NCBI GenBank assembly: GCA_037176885.1
Contig: JAWWNJ010000088.1
Coordinates: 620,001-684,000 of the forward strand
Source: Favolaschia claudopus
Lineage: Eukaryota; Basidiomycota; Agaricomycetes; Agaricales; Mycenaceae
Direction: 5' to 3'
Length of the DNA stretch: 64,000 nucleotides
Shown: one piece after another, positions 44,373 to 55,746 of the stretch
How positions within the stretch are numbered: position 1 is the stretch's first letter
Layout: each line of letters opens with the position of its first letter
Made by a program: the position numbers and the translations under genes
The notes under the pieces: generated by a model
Seen by the model: the letters and a program-made list of their open reading frames with translations, nothing else
The model's database searches: none
What the model was told of the DNA's origin: nothing

Positions 44373-45657
44373 TCACTGCGCCATCGCCACTGCAGCATAA
44401 AACCCAATCATGCACGGCGTAACCCACCACGCGCGAAACAGCGACATGACCCCCTCCTCCCTAACCATCTGCCTCCCACAATCCCAGAGCCCCGTATACG
44501 GCGCGTATTCCGAAGTCGGGCGGAACTCCATCACCTCTTCCGCGCCATACGCCGGCGGCAGCTCCATCGTCTCGCTCGAGTCACTGCCGCTTCGCTGCAG
44601 CGTGAGACGGGCGCTCATGACCTGCAGCGGGGTGAGGAGGATCGTGGCTAGCGCGATGACGGGGAGGGCGGCGAGGAGGATGGGGAGGCGGTGCGAGATG
44701 TAGAGGCCGGGGACGAATTGCATTAGGATGGAGAGGGTGGGGTAGACGAGGGCTTGGAGGATTTCGGAGATGGCGAGGCCGGGGGTGAGGTAGAGTTGGA
44801 CGGGTTGGGAGAGTTCGGGGTGGGAGAGGAGGGTTTTGAGGGCTGTTATTGGGGCGAAGGCGCTGAGTTTTGTGGGGGTTGTGATGGCGCTTGAATCGAT
44901 TGAGATGAAATGAGCGAGTGTATTTGACTATAAAAGGTGTGACCAGACGTACCGATTGATGAGGATTTGGAAAGGGATGAGGAGGAGCACGGGGATGAGA
45001 TTGAGAGCGAAACTGAGGACTGTAGAAAAAGGATTGATCAATGAGAGGAGACTAAGGAGCCTTGGAGATTCACTTACGCCAGAAAACGAAACCCGACTGG
45101 GTGGGCAAAGCGACACGTCCATTCGGGAGTACCGTATATCCTACCGACAGTATCGTGATAGCGACCATGACGATGAAGGTGGAAATCATGGAGGGCACTA
45201 GAGCCGACAATGAGTCAAAGAAGATAACCTCTCAAGACGGGATGCTGGTCTATACGCACTGATGCCTTTGTAAAGCCCCTCCCACCCCTACCATTCAACG
45301 AACTTGTTAGATGTGTCTACGACGCTGAAGGCTGGTGAAGACGTACCTCAATTCGGTGTACACGCTTCAGCATTGCCAGATACGATTCCGGCTGGGCTGG
45401 TGGAGAGTTTGACTCGTCCTCCCCACTCAGTTGCACACCCCTCTTCGGCACGTAGTTGGCTCTGTATCGAACCAACGCGCCGACAAATGGCATCGTCACG
45501 CCATAGAGCAACGCAGTCGGGCTACAAAAACATATGAGCATTTTTTCCCTGGGTCGACACGTCTCACGGCGACGACGGGAATGGCAGACTTGACGCACAG
45601 AATGGTGGAAGAGAAGAAAACGATCCAGGCGAAGGTGTATGATAGAACGTTACCCAT
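44373..45657 (-). CDS. Mitochondrial-carrier-like membrane protein (divergent)
   Basis: Multi-exon membrane protein. From the ATG at 45655-45657 (MGNVLSYTFAWIVFFSS) the exons read PTALLYGVTMPFVGALVRYR, a hydrophilic loop, YLAMLKRVHRIEGWEGLYKG, several hydrophobic segments (SGFVFWLVLSFALNLIPVLL, LPVIALATILLTPLQVMSAR), and finally YTGLWDCGRQMVREEG, SLFRAWWVTP and IGFYAAVAMAQ before the stop. The pattern R-x-E-G-W-E-G-L-Y-K-G and the matching E-E-G-x-x-x-L-F-R-A-W-W near the end are degenerate forms of the mitochondrial-carrier matrix-loop signature (PxD/ExxK/R...EGxxxxxxKG). Transport would be across an inner membrane; the substrate is unknown. An in-frame ATG 39 nt upstream could be used instead. 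Confidence 0.65.
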
Positions 45658-46935
45658 GGTGGCGGGGGGGAAGGTCGGAGAATTTGGGGGAGTCAAGTGA
45701 GTCAGAGGTGGGATTTGTACGCTTCCGTAGGCGCCCGCAGCGCCGGCAACTGCGCGAAGGCAGTGCGGGGCGTAGCGACGTATGATGGCGGCAATCGTAT
45801 CAGGTAACAGACAGCTTCGCTATTGAAATGCTGTCTAATGCGGCTTGATAATCTTCTTTCCCGCTGTTTTGGAAGAAGTTGAGGCAGATGAACTGGGTAC
45901 AGACAGCGACGCTGTTTTGGACTTGTTTCTCGCGTCATCGTCCCGAGATCTTGAACGCGAACAACAACTGCTATTCGGAGTGCTGTGGACTGGATGGGTG
46001 AAAGGGTGAAGATCAAGTGAAGATGATGGTTGACGACAACCTGTGTCGTCGTGTTTACCGGTGCTGTGTGATGATGAGCAGATATCAGTGATCATCAGGT
46101 GATTTGCAAGCAAGGCCAAACACAATCTCCTTCCTTTCAAACGACCATCTTGCCATCTATAACAGACGAACGCCGAAGCTCGGATTAGAGACTTTACATG
46201 CTAAATCTCTGCTCCGACAGCTCGATGCTCGACAGACAGCATGGAAGACCACACAGAGAATGGAATCAGAAGACTCGGGGGAAAATATGCGAACATTCGA
46301 CGACGATGGCAGGAACTGGACAAAGTACCTTTTATCGGAATGACTCACGACTTTTTAGAGGGAACTGTCTCAGTCTAAACCTGTGAATCGGAGATTCTAT
46401 CCCGTTCGGTGAGCCACCAGCGAACTGCTAACGAGACCCTCGGCTGTCCTGCGGTAGCATGCTCAAGGGCCTCTCCCCGACTGAATCGATAGCGAGTAGA
46501 GTAAGTAAGTCTGTTGGCGCGAGCCACCTTGATCCAGAGTATATATCTTCCGGCGTCTGACGTGTTTAAATCAAGCCTGTGACTTCACGACAGGGAGAAA
46601 TACCACCTTCATTACGAACGACAAACGCAAGGAAACCCGGAAATTTCTGCCAACCACATTACGCTGAATCAAGTCCCTCTAGACTCAGCTGGTGACCTTT
46701 TCATCTCATGGCGTTCAATTTGTAGAGGATGCATTCGCAGATGAGACAGATGGTCAAGGCGGGCGGGAGGACGATATCTGATGGCGTTCCGATCTTGATG
46801 AACGATAACGAATGTTCATCCATGGCTCAAAGGTGAGGAAACTTTCATCTTGATCAGGAATTTGAACCCTCCATGTGGTCACCGCCGCCTTCAACGTCGA
46901 CTTCAATAAATTCATCGTACACCATATACAACCAA
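45658..46935. other. Intergenic region, about 1.3 kb
   Basis: Only short frames with Ser-rich or arbitrary content were seen; no gene is supported. Confidence 0.5.
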
Positions 46936-48008
46936 TCAATCAAAATCCGTCCCCAAACTCCACTCCTTGAACTTCTCCATCTCAGCCAACCTCTCCTCAT
47001 AAAACTGCTTCAACTGCGCAAACGCGTCCTCTCCCAAAGGCAACCTCAACGGCAGCACACCGCCCTCCTTCGCATTCGCCTCGATAAAATCGAAGATCTT
47101 AACCGCCGCCTTGGTTGGATCTCCCTTCTCCGTGTTGGTGGCTTTGAGATACTCGGAGATGACGGTTTCGGGGAGGGTGTAAGATGAGATGCGGTTGGAT
47201 CCACGGTGGAGGTTGGAGGATTGGGAGACCGCTGTGCGGAACATTCCGGGCTGGGAGAAAGCGAAACAGGAATTAGGTTGACGGGAAACAGGGAAAGGCG
47301 AAACAAAACGACGCACCTGGATCGAAACACACTTCACCCCGAACTCCTTCAACTCCCGCGACCAACAATCGCTCAGCGAATCCACCGCCGCCTTCGTGGA
47401 GCAGTACAGCCCGGCACCAGCCATGTTCAAGCACCCGCCTTGAGAGCTGATGTTCACGATCAACCCCGCTTTCTTACTGCGAAAGTAAGGGAGGAAAGCG
47501 TTGGTTGTGTTGAGCAGGCCGAAGAAGTTGGTGTTGTATTGTGCTTGGACTTCGGATGGCGTGCCTTCCTCGATGGCGCCGCCGAGGAGGTAGCCTGCGT
47601 TGTTGATCAGGATGTCGATTTGGCCGCTGGAGATGATAAGGTCGTTTGGTGAGGGACTCGGAGATGGGAGAAGGGAGAAGTCGAAGTGCGCACTGAATTT
47701 TCCAGGCCTTCTCAGCGAATGCGGCTAACTCATTCGGCGGGGCGGTTACGTCTAGCTGGAGGGTGACTGCCCCTGCGGCTTGCAGGTCTGCGAGTGTTTC
47801 GAGGCGGCGCGCGGTGGCGATTACGCGGTAATTGCGATTCAGAGCGACTGTGGAATTTTTATTAGCGAGTAATCATGATTTGAAAGTAAAATCGAGCTGG
47901 AAAACAACGCCGGTACTTACCCAGTGACAGCTCCCTTCCGAACCCTGTCGAGCAACCCGTAATCAAGACTACAGGCCCAGAACGTTGTGCGTTTGAACTC
48001 GAGGACAT
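46936..48008 (-). CDS. Short-chain dehydrogenase/reductase (classical SDR)
   Basis: NAD(P)-dependent oxidoreductase. The start at 48006-48008 opens MSSSSNAQRSGPVVLITGCS. The cofactor motif is TGCSTGFG (about 47950), followed by the Arg of ATARR that often favours NADP (inference), then LDVTA and the structural motif NNAG. Downstream come VNISSQGG and the active-site YxxxK as YCSTK (about 47395-47410), followed by a PGMFRT loop. Exons are separated by short introns, one after KIQ (about 47640-47700) and one near 47255-47320. The C-terminus ends FKEWSLGTDFD with TGA or TAA at 46936-46938. Length and motifs are normal for the family. The substrate cannot be told. A TATA box lies 53 nt upstream. 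Confidence 0.9.
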
Positions 48009-48502
48009 GGTAGGGAGCACAGATTCTCTTTTGAGTTTCGTTCATTCTCAAGACTAGAGGTTTTATACCAATCTTCTGCCGACTTTGTGTGAAAGCGATG
48101 GACTCGGCGGCATGACGCGGTTTGTGCCGAGTAGGATGGAAGAAACAAGGGGATTCTAAGTATGTTCTCCCACTTCTTAGTAATCGTATCGCTTTAAATT
48201 GCTTGACTCTGAACTCGCTTAGATTAACCGGCAACTGGCTGATAACTCGCTTGATCGCTGGCCCTCCGCCGATAAGGGCGGCTAATTCGCGAGTTGACTC
48301 ACTCCGGCATTCCTGCAACCTTCCGGCGTTCCGGAGAAAAAGACTGAAGAAATCGCCGCTTGGCTGTGTGAACGAGGTTGTCGGACCGAGGGCGCATCAG
48401 TCGTGGGTGGCGCATCACTATCATCCATCGGTGTTCATCGGCCGAACGATGACGCACAGCCTCGCCATCTTTCTCTTCCTGCCACCATCTCGTTCCCTCG
48501 CA
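48009..48502. other. Divergent promoter region (SDR / F-box gene)
   Basis: Contains the SDR TATA box. The frame of the F-box gene is open further upstream, but the first plausible start is 48503. Confidence 0.5.
48061..48067 (-). promoter_or_regulatory. TATA box of the SDR gene
   Basis: TATAAAA on the minus strand, 53 nt upstream of the ATG at 48008. Confidence 0.5.
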
Positions 48503-49803
48503 ATGGAAAGACATAGTCCTCTCGACATACCAGAGCTTCTCGACTACACCATGGGCTTCCTCGAAGGCTCAACCTCCGCTCTCCTTCAAAGCGCCTTGGT
48601 TGCGCGTTCCTGGGTCAATCCAGCCCAATCGCGGCTCTTCCGCGTTCCCCATCTCACAAACGAAAGAATTTCAATGAACACATTCATATTACGGACCTTC
48701 TATAACACCCTTCGCTCCTCTCCCCGCCTTCTCGGTCTTGTGGAAGAACTCGCTATCACCCCCGACGGACAATTCCATCTCAATATCGTCGAAATCAATC
48801 TCGTTTGTGGTCTCGCCTACACGAATCTACGAACGGTGAAACTCGATCTACAATCTCCAATCAAAACCCGAAAGCAGCTTCAGCTTGCGCCACTAATGAG
48901 CCATCAGACGCTTCGCCGCTTGGACTTGATCGTCTCTGGTTCCCTCGCAGAATGCGCGTCGTTCTTGCGGAGATGCTCTCCGACAATTCGGCATATTGAA
49001 CTCTCGTTTTGTATGTCGGATGCGGAATTGCGTGGCTTACAGCTCGAGAATCGGAGAATCGCTGCGTGCGGTGCTATAACATCGCTCCAGCTGAGTCCAT
49101 GGAAAAAAGGACCTTTCACGGCGCTTTGCAGGGTAGATTTGCCTTCGCTACTGTATCCATTCGAATTATCGAAATTGAAGGCTCTGAGCATCCGGCTTGG
49201 TCTTGGAATGACCGTTGGATGGGACTCGAGTGTCTCCATCGATTCGATCAAAATTCTTGACATTGCGGTGCGAATTACTCAAACGAATAAGTGAAACTTT
49301 TGCTCATAATGAAAGACAGCTCCGGATGGACATCGGCCGCGGACCTTCTAGTCTTGACCTCTCCATATTTTCAAATCTACGAATCCTGCGCATACATGAC
49401 CGGTCATTTTCTCCTGCGGTCGTTTCCACACTCCAAACCGCTGCACGATCTCAACCGCCGATTCACACCATCGTCATCTCGACAGCCCAGAATCTCGCGA
49501 CGATACTAAGCTCTATGTTGGAGGAGCTAGATTCCGTGTTGGCCTCATTACCTCTAGCCTCGCTTAATCTGGAGCAGACGGATGAATGGGATCCTGATGC
49601 GGCGAGATTCTTCCCCAACTTGAAGTCACGAAATTCGGTTTGTTTTTTCCTTGTCGTTGCAAAGTTTTTGTTGATGGTCTTGCCAGTTCCGCACAACGTA
49701 TCGTCCCTCCGAGGAAAGGGATCGTTGGTGGCGGGTACGGTGTTTCTCATTCAATAAATTCGCAGCTCACAAGATGTTGCAGGACTTGGTGGATGCGTTA
49801 TGA
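48503..49803 (+). pseudogene. F-box/LRR-like protein gene with an apparent frameshift
   Basis: Agaric-type F-box-like protein: MERHSPLDIPELLDYTMGFL, then SALVARSWVNPAQSRLFRVPHLTN, then leucine-rich stretches (TLRRLDLIVSGSLAECASFL and LLYPFELSKLKALSIRL). The frame stays open to about 49260 (SIKILDIAV). The homologous continuation (LLKRISETFAHNERQLRM, then SNLRILRIHDRSFSP) is in another frame from about 49275, with no intron long enough between the two. Downstream, an intron (about 49638-49690) joins LKSRNS to FRTTYRPSEERDRWW, and the frame ends at 49801-49803. Without the shift the gene would be complete. It is called a pseudogene, although a sequencing error would restore it. The F-box suggests a link to SCF ubiquitin ligases (family knowledge). 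Confidence 0.65.
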
Positions 49804-49998
49804 ATTCTCGGTGTAGATTCCATTGATTCTTGGAACTGGTATTGTCGTGCGTCGGATGAGACCCGCCAAATGAATCTGCCGATTCATAACATGGGTGAGA
49901 TCCTGAGACGCCCGACGGCGCCTGATGGAGGGCGATGATTATCTGTTGGGAAGATCAAAGTCGACGGCTTCAAACACGCCTTTTCCGAAACCCCCACA

Positions 49999-51667
49999 AT
50001 GAGCTCCTGCGACCAAGTCCCCGACGAGCTTTGGCTCCAAATCCTGCAGGACTTACCAAGGACCGCCCTTCAAAATGTTTCTGGCACGAATCGCACCCTT
50101 TCGCGCATCTCACGACCCCTGCTTTTCGCCGAATTCACCTTTTGTCCGTACGCCGTCACTCGTCTGCCCAAAAACGACCACACCGTGCGCGCGCCGGATG
50201 TTATAAATCCCATTCCGCTAAATGAGATCGAGCGCGAGCCTGAACTCGACCGCCTGAACTTTTGGTCTTCTCCCGAGATCGCACCTTGGGTTCGGTCTTG
50301 CACCGTGCGGCCGTTGCGGAGCGCCCTGAAAGCAGATAAAGTCGAAGAGAGCGGTGGAAACGGCTCGGCATTGGCTCTTCTTGACATTTTCTTCCAGCGC
50401 CTCCTCCGGTTTACTGGTCTTTGCCATCTCCATGCCTTCATCGTCCATTTCACACCTCTCGGGCTGACCAATCTGCGCCAATTGCCTTCGCTCTCGAGTC
50501 TCGACGTGATTATGTGTACCTTGGTCAGAGAAGCCGGAGAAGCCGAATGGGCTTCCCTGGATCTGCCGTTCGTAACGCGGTTTCAATTTCGATATGGCTA
50601 TACGTACCTGGCTTCCAGTGTCCAGCTTCATTCATCCCTCCCTGATCCTTGGATGAGTATCATCCGCTTGGACCAAATAGTCGAGTTGAATCTGGGATTT
50701 GGGGGAGGTTTATTCTCGAACATCGCGCGGACTCTCCCAGCTGTTCTCCCCAGCGTCAAGATCCTCGCTTTACACGCTATTCGTAGCGACGGGGGTTCAT
50801 TCACTACAGGTGTCTCAAATATAAGGAACATCCTGCCAAGATGTCCTCGGGTCGAGGTTTTGAAGATGGAAGGATCTTGGGCAAAGTTCCCTATGCTTTC
50901 CGGGGCGATTCCGGATTCCGCGTTACCTGTACTCAGAAAGTACATTGGCCCTGCTGCCATGTTGCCGACTCTCCTCTCGCGGGCTACCCTGCTCAGTATC
51001 ACAATTCAATCGCAATTCGACGTCTTTGATTTATCACACGCCTTGGAAGCAATCCACCTGGTTTCCGGTGTTGTGTCACTTACGCTGTCTTGCAATGCCT
51101 TTGGAACAGAGGATCTTCAAGCGTTGTTTAGGATTTTCCCTCTACTTAAAGACCTGCATCTCAAGTTTGTGTTCTTACAACATGTGTCTGGGTCTGTTGA
51201 CTCTGTGAGTGCTTGATTTCGTTCTGTCGCGGACTCACCCTCAATCCAAGCCGGCCGCAGTACTCGCAATCCATACAAAACCTCGCAAATATCCCTGGGT
51301 TTCCTCCTTCTTGCGAATCTTTCAGTATTCGCTGGAAGCGTAGCAAGTTTGCTATGAAAGACATATCTGTCTCGGATCCGACGCTGTTGAGCACAATACG
51401 GGGCTTTATAACCTCGAATCGCAGCCTCAAATCCGTCTGCTTCGGATCGCACGGTTTTTTACTCAGATGGCGAATGCCGCCGGGTGGAAGGGAGAAAGAA
51501 TGTGAGTCAGCTTAACATTCGTGTTTCGACTGACGTTGAGGTGTGTAGTCACTCCCGGATACGGATGGCTCGCGCATTGCCTGACGGTCGTTGCGCTCGA
51601 ACTTGACTCCTCGGGTGTCATCAAATTATTATTCTTGAAAGTGAACGATTTTGTCCAGGCTGAGTAA
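49999..51667 (+). CDS. F-box/LRR-like protein
   Basis: Three exons. The N-terminus carries an F-box (CDQVPDELWLQILQDLPRTA). A long leucine-rich region follows with imperfect repeats (LRQLPSLSSLDVIMC, CPRVEVLKMEGSW, LFRIFPLLKDLHLKFVF). Introns at about 51207-51261 (joining SVDS to YSQSIQN) and about 51502-51548 (joining GREKE to PGYGWLAHCL) keep the frame, and translation ends at 51665-51667 after KVNDFVQAE. The stop lies at the very edge of a relic of an O-methyltransferase gene that begins there, so the original 3' end may have been replaced. Likely substrate adaptor of an SCF complex (inference). Confidence 0.75.
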
Positions 51668-51952
51668 GCTCTCGACGTTCAGCGCAACGTTCAGCAGCCA
51701 ATCTCCCCTCGAAGATTAAAGTAATCGGTGGCCCAGCATATCAATCGATGAAAATTCTTCACCTCGCAGAATCGTTCAGTGACCTCGTTTTCGAATTCAT
51801 CGATGCTGCTAAACAAAATAATACGGGTAGTTTTATCGAGGCAAAGTGGTTGGTGAGGAAGGGACAGGTCATTGTGCGTTCATCTGATTCAGTTCCCTCG
51901 TTAGAAAGTTTCACCTATGCAATAAAATCGTTGACAACGTGAACTGCAGATT
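51668..51952 (+). pseudogene. Relic of a CCoAOMT-type O-methyltransferase gene with conserved intron
   Basis: This stretch is a degenerate copy of an internal part of the gene at 56772-57674. Its translation reads LPSKIKVIGGPAYQSMK, then a frame-disturbed part, then FIDAAKQNNTGSFIEAKW and LVRKGQVI. The intact gene has SSKIKVIVGPAHQSMK, FIDADKQNNTNYFIEAKR and LVRKGGVI. The intron follows at the same codon in both, with the same donor (GTGCGTTC) and the same acceptor context (GTGAACTGCAG then ATT); it is 76 nt here and 72 nt in the gene. Similarity ends just after the acceptor. It has neither a start region nor a SAM-binding glycine motif, so it is non-functional. The retained intron shows duplication at DNA level rather than by retrocopying. 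Confidence 0.85.
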
Positions 51953-52904
51953 CAATCCGAATCTCCAAAGCATTCACGTCGAAAACCGCAACTTCTTCCA
52001 AGTAGTTTCCGTCGCGTCCATTGCCAAGTGGGAGGATAAAAACGAGATTGCCTATAATGAGTAAATGATCAGCGCTGCTAAATTTACGACTTGACCGGGA
52101 CTTCCAACACTCAGGTGAGTGGTCGCGTGCTTGTTTTCCACAATTAAACCTGACACTTCTCGTCTTCTTGATGCTTATACAAGTCTGGAAAATTTTCCGG
52201 TGCCTTGAGCCTGCAGATCACGCACGGAGTTGCCCCGACAAGGTACGACCAATTCGAACCTGGGGTTGAAGTTGAACCATGCTCCAGTTGTGCTCCAGTG
52301 CGTTTTCCGTTCCTTTCCTCGTTCAATATTTATTAGCCGGGGCTTGTTGGCCGCGGCCCGCGTTCGCCAAGAGTTTCCCCTGAATGTCATTCCCACGCCG
52401 CCCTATATCAACCGTCTCCAAGTTTCCGAGTTTGACGAGCTCTTATGTGCCACTGACGCGAGCTGACTCCGCTCGAGACAACCACATGGACCGTATCTCT
52501 CAAATAGGTCTTGGCAAAAATCTCCACTCTCTTGGGTTCATTCTCTTGGGATAAACTATCTGATCGGGAGGATCTTCGGTGCGCTTCTCTCAAGAAGATC
52601 AAGCATATACCTCGCTGTTTGCCGTTGATTCGATTTGTGCAGATTTTCTTCGCATTCTTACTAGAGCAAAAGCAGCGTCGAGAGGTAACAAAAGCTTGAC
52701 AAAAGCGGAGAGTTTCTGATCTCGGCCTGCCGACACAACACGCGCGCAAAAATCACGGATCAGCACGCAAAAAAGCAGGTGGAAACCCCCGTTTGGGCCC
52801 TATTACAATTTGTAATGATGGGGTGTAAACGAGTTACTTAACCCCGTCAGTTGCAGGTCGTTCTCTTCCCGTCCCTCCTCCTCCCTCGCCGCCTTTCCCT
52901 TCCA
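51953..52904. other. Intergenic region before the transporter gene
   Basis: Nothing was recognised; the right end is the promoter of the PTR2-like gene. Confidence 0.5.
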
Positions 52905-55424
52905 ATGGCCGAAAAGAAGGAATCGTCCGAGCTCCCCACCACCGCCCCCGTGGTCGAGAAACAGACAACAAAGGACAGCGGCTCCTTCATCGCTGAGAAG
53001 CACGTCACAGACTCGGATGGGGACAGTGTTATCGAGAACTCGGAGGGAGTGACGGAGCATGAGCTCTCGACGCTCAGACACGTTCGGGATAAGATTCCGT
53101 ATGTTCCCCGTTTCATTCCTCGTTTTCATACGAATAAGCGCTCATATACATTGTTTTCTTTCTAGTTGGGCCTCCTTCTCCGTAGCGGCTGTGGAATTCG
53201 CAGAACGATGGACATATTATGGCACGGCTGTATGTTGTCATATCGTACCTACCCCCTCCACTTTTCATTATGGCTAATTGTTCTGTGCTTAGAATCTCTT
53301 CGCTAACTACATTCGTGCGCCGCTGCCGCCGGGTTCCACCACCGGTGCCGTTCCTAGGGCCAACCGCGCCAACGGTATCGCCGGTGCACTGGGTCTCGGT
53401 CAACAGAAATCGTTCGCCATTCGAACCGTACGTCCTGCCTCCCCCCTTCGGGCGTCACTGGCTCACCTCTTTTATCCTGCAGTTCAACTCTTTCTTCCTG
53501 TATGTGACCCCCTTCCTCGGCGCGATCATCGCCGATACCAAATGGGGTCGCTACAAAACCATTTGTGTCTTCACCGTTGTTATCTTGTGAGTCGCTCGTC
53601 GTATTCTGATGAATCCCTAGCGCTTGTTCTCAATGCGGCACGGAATGCAGGTTGGGACACATCATCCTCGTCGCATCTGCCACACCGTCAGTGATTGCGA
53701 CCCCCAACACCTCTCTGGGTTTGTTGGTTTTCGCCATCCTCGTCATGGGTATGTATACTCCTCGTATAGTATAGATGTTTGATTGACGCAATGTCTAGCC
53801 ATCGGCGCTGGCTCGATCAAGTCCAACATCGCTCCCCTTATCGCGGAGCAGTACCAGGGCAAGCTGCGCAAGGGTATGTTCCTCCTCCTGCTGCCATCCC
53901 CTTAGAATGACAATCTCTCTGTTCGCCACTCACAGAGACCCTCAAATCCGGCGAAGAAGTCATCGTCTCCCCGAGTATCACCATCCAGAGTATCTACCTC
54001 TGTACGTAGTCTCTCTGTCCTCTTCTCCCCCCCATCCCATGCTGATCGTCCTTTCCACCCACAGACTTTTACATGGCCGTCAACTTCGGCTCCGCCGGGG
54101 CCATCTCCGCACCCTTCCTCGCGCGCAACCACGGCTTCTGGGCCGCCTTCCTCGTCCCCACGCTCATCTTCGCCACCGTACCCATCATCCTCTGGTGGGG
54201 ACGCAACCACTACATCAAGACCCCGCCCCGCGGCTCCATCATCCTCGAAACCTTCCGCGTCATCGGCGTCTGCATGAGTGCGGTCTGGAGCTACAATCCC
54301 ATTACGATGGTGCGCAATATGCGGAGCTCGACCTTCTGGGATCCCGCGAAGCCGAGCTTCCATGCCGGCCGTGAGATGCCTGCGAAGATCACTTGGGACG
54401 AGCAGTTTGTTGGGGAGGTGCAGCGGACTATTTCTGCGTGCAAGGTGTTCTTGTTCTTCCCTGTCTTCTGGCTTTGTACGTTCTCCCCTTCCATACGTGC
54501 ATCTCTCATGACTGACTGATGCATAACTCACAGGCTACTCGCAAATCGACGGCAATCTCACCACTGTTGCTGCTGGTATGAAGCTCAACGGAACCCCGAA
54601 CGATCTCGTCCTCAACCTCAACCCCATCTCGATTATCATCATCGTTCCCATCTTCGAGCGCTTCCTGTACCCCTTCCTCCGCCGCATGGGCATCAACTTC
54701 TCGCCCATCAAACGTATCTCGGCTGGTTTCTTCGTTGCTGGGTTGTGTGCGTTCTTCTTTGCTTACCTCGTTTTCCCTTTACTCACCCTTTCTGCTTTCT
54801 GATTTCATACAGCGATGGTGTACGCTGCAGTTCTGCAACACTACATCTACGTCACCTCGCCCTGCGACAACAAGCGCCCATCCGAGTGTGTCGATGCGGA
54901 TAAGAACCCCAACCCCAGTCACATCTCCGTATGGGTCGTCGCTGGTCCTTACATCCTCGTCGGTATCTCTGAGATCTTTGCGAACATCACTGCTATGTGC
55001 GTCTCCCTTGTCTCCTGTTTATTTCTCTTCCCTACTGATCGATCTTTCTTAACAGCGAATACGCCTACACCAAAGCCCCCAAGCGCATGAAGTCCGTCGT
55101 CACCGCCTTCTCCCAGCTTCAAACCGCCATCGCCAACGCACTCAACTTTGCGCTCGTCGATGTCAACGTCGAGGAGAAGTTCCAGTGGCTATTTGCCAGC
55201 TTTGCTATCACGTCGTGCACCGTTGCGGTTATTTTCTACTTCACGTGAGTATTCCTTCTTCTGCCTCTAGTACTACCCTCTCTTTGTTCTTCGTTGCTCG
55301 CTTCGTGTAGGCTGACGATGTCTATAGATTCCAAGAGCTCGACCGCGCTGAGGTACAGCTCAACCAGATCGGTACGGGCGAGCGTGATGGGTTCAAGGGT
55401 GAGGAGAGGAGAGAGGATATCTAA
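52905..55424 (+). CDS. Proton-dependent oligopeptide transporter, POT/PTR2 family
   Basis: Plasma-membrane importer of di- and tripeptides driven by protons (family knowledge). The ATG at 52905 opens an acidic cytosolic tail (MAEKKESSELPTTAPVVEKQ). The POT signature follows across short exons: FAERWTYYGTA, LFANYIRAPLP, FNSFFLYVTPFLGAIIADT with KWGRYKTI, and GAGSIKSNIAPLIAEQY. YFYMAVNFGSAGAIS is the second PTR signature region. The rest gives membrane segments (GFWAAFLVPTLIFATVPIIL, ISIIIIVPIFERFLYPFL, GPYILVGISEIFANITA) and a C-terminal tail ending at 55422-55424. About ten introns fit. The ExxER-type motif (EFAERW) needed for proton coupling is present. Total is about 600 residues, normal for fungal PTR2 proteins. 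Confidence 0.92.
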
Positions 55425-55746
55425 ACAAAATGGCTACATGCGATGCGGTTCAATGGTTTGGCCACGACGTGTATGTACGGTACGACTCTGATTATATACT
55501 TGGAACTTTTTCTGCTCTTCGCGTTGTGACTCGTTCGTTCACCCAAAGCGATAATTCGACTCTCATGCGGAAGAACAAATCCACTTCAAACCGAAAAGAA
55601 AACATCATCAGTGACCTTGGTTTGGAAAGTTTGCAATTCCAGTAAATCTGCGAAGCGGATTGAAACGATCGTTTCTGCTGGAAGTACTAGACTGCTAATC
55701 AAATATTACAACTGGTCAACAACAGGTGCGAGATAGAATTAACTCG
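55425..55746. other. Convergent 3' spacer
   Basis: Lies between the transporter (+) and the MYND protein (-). No feature was seen. Confidence 0.5.

Noticed and set aside
53902..54531. 209-codon minus-strand frame
   Set aside because: Antisense shadow of the POT/PTR2 transporter exons, which show clear membrane and family motifs.
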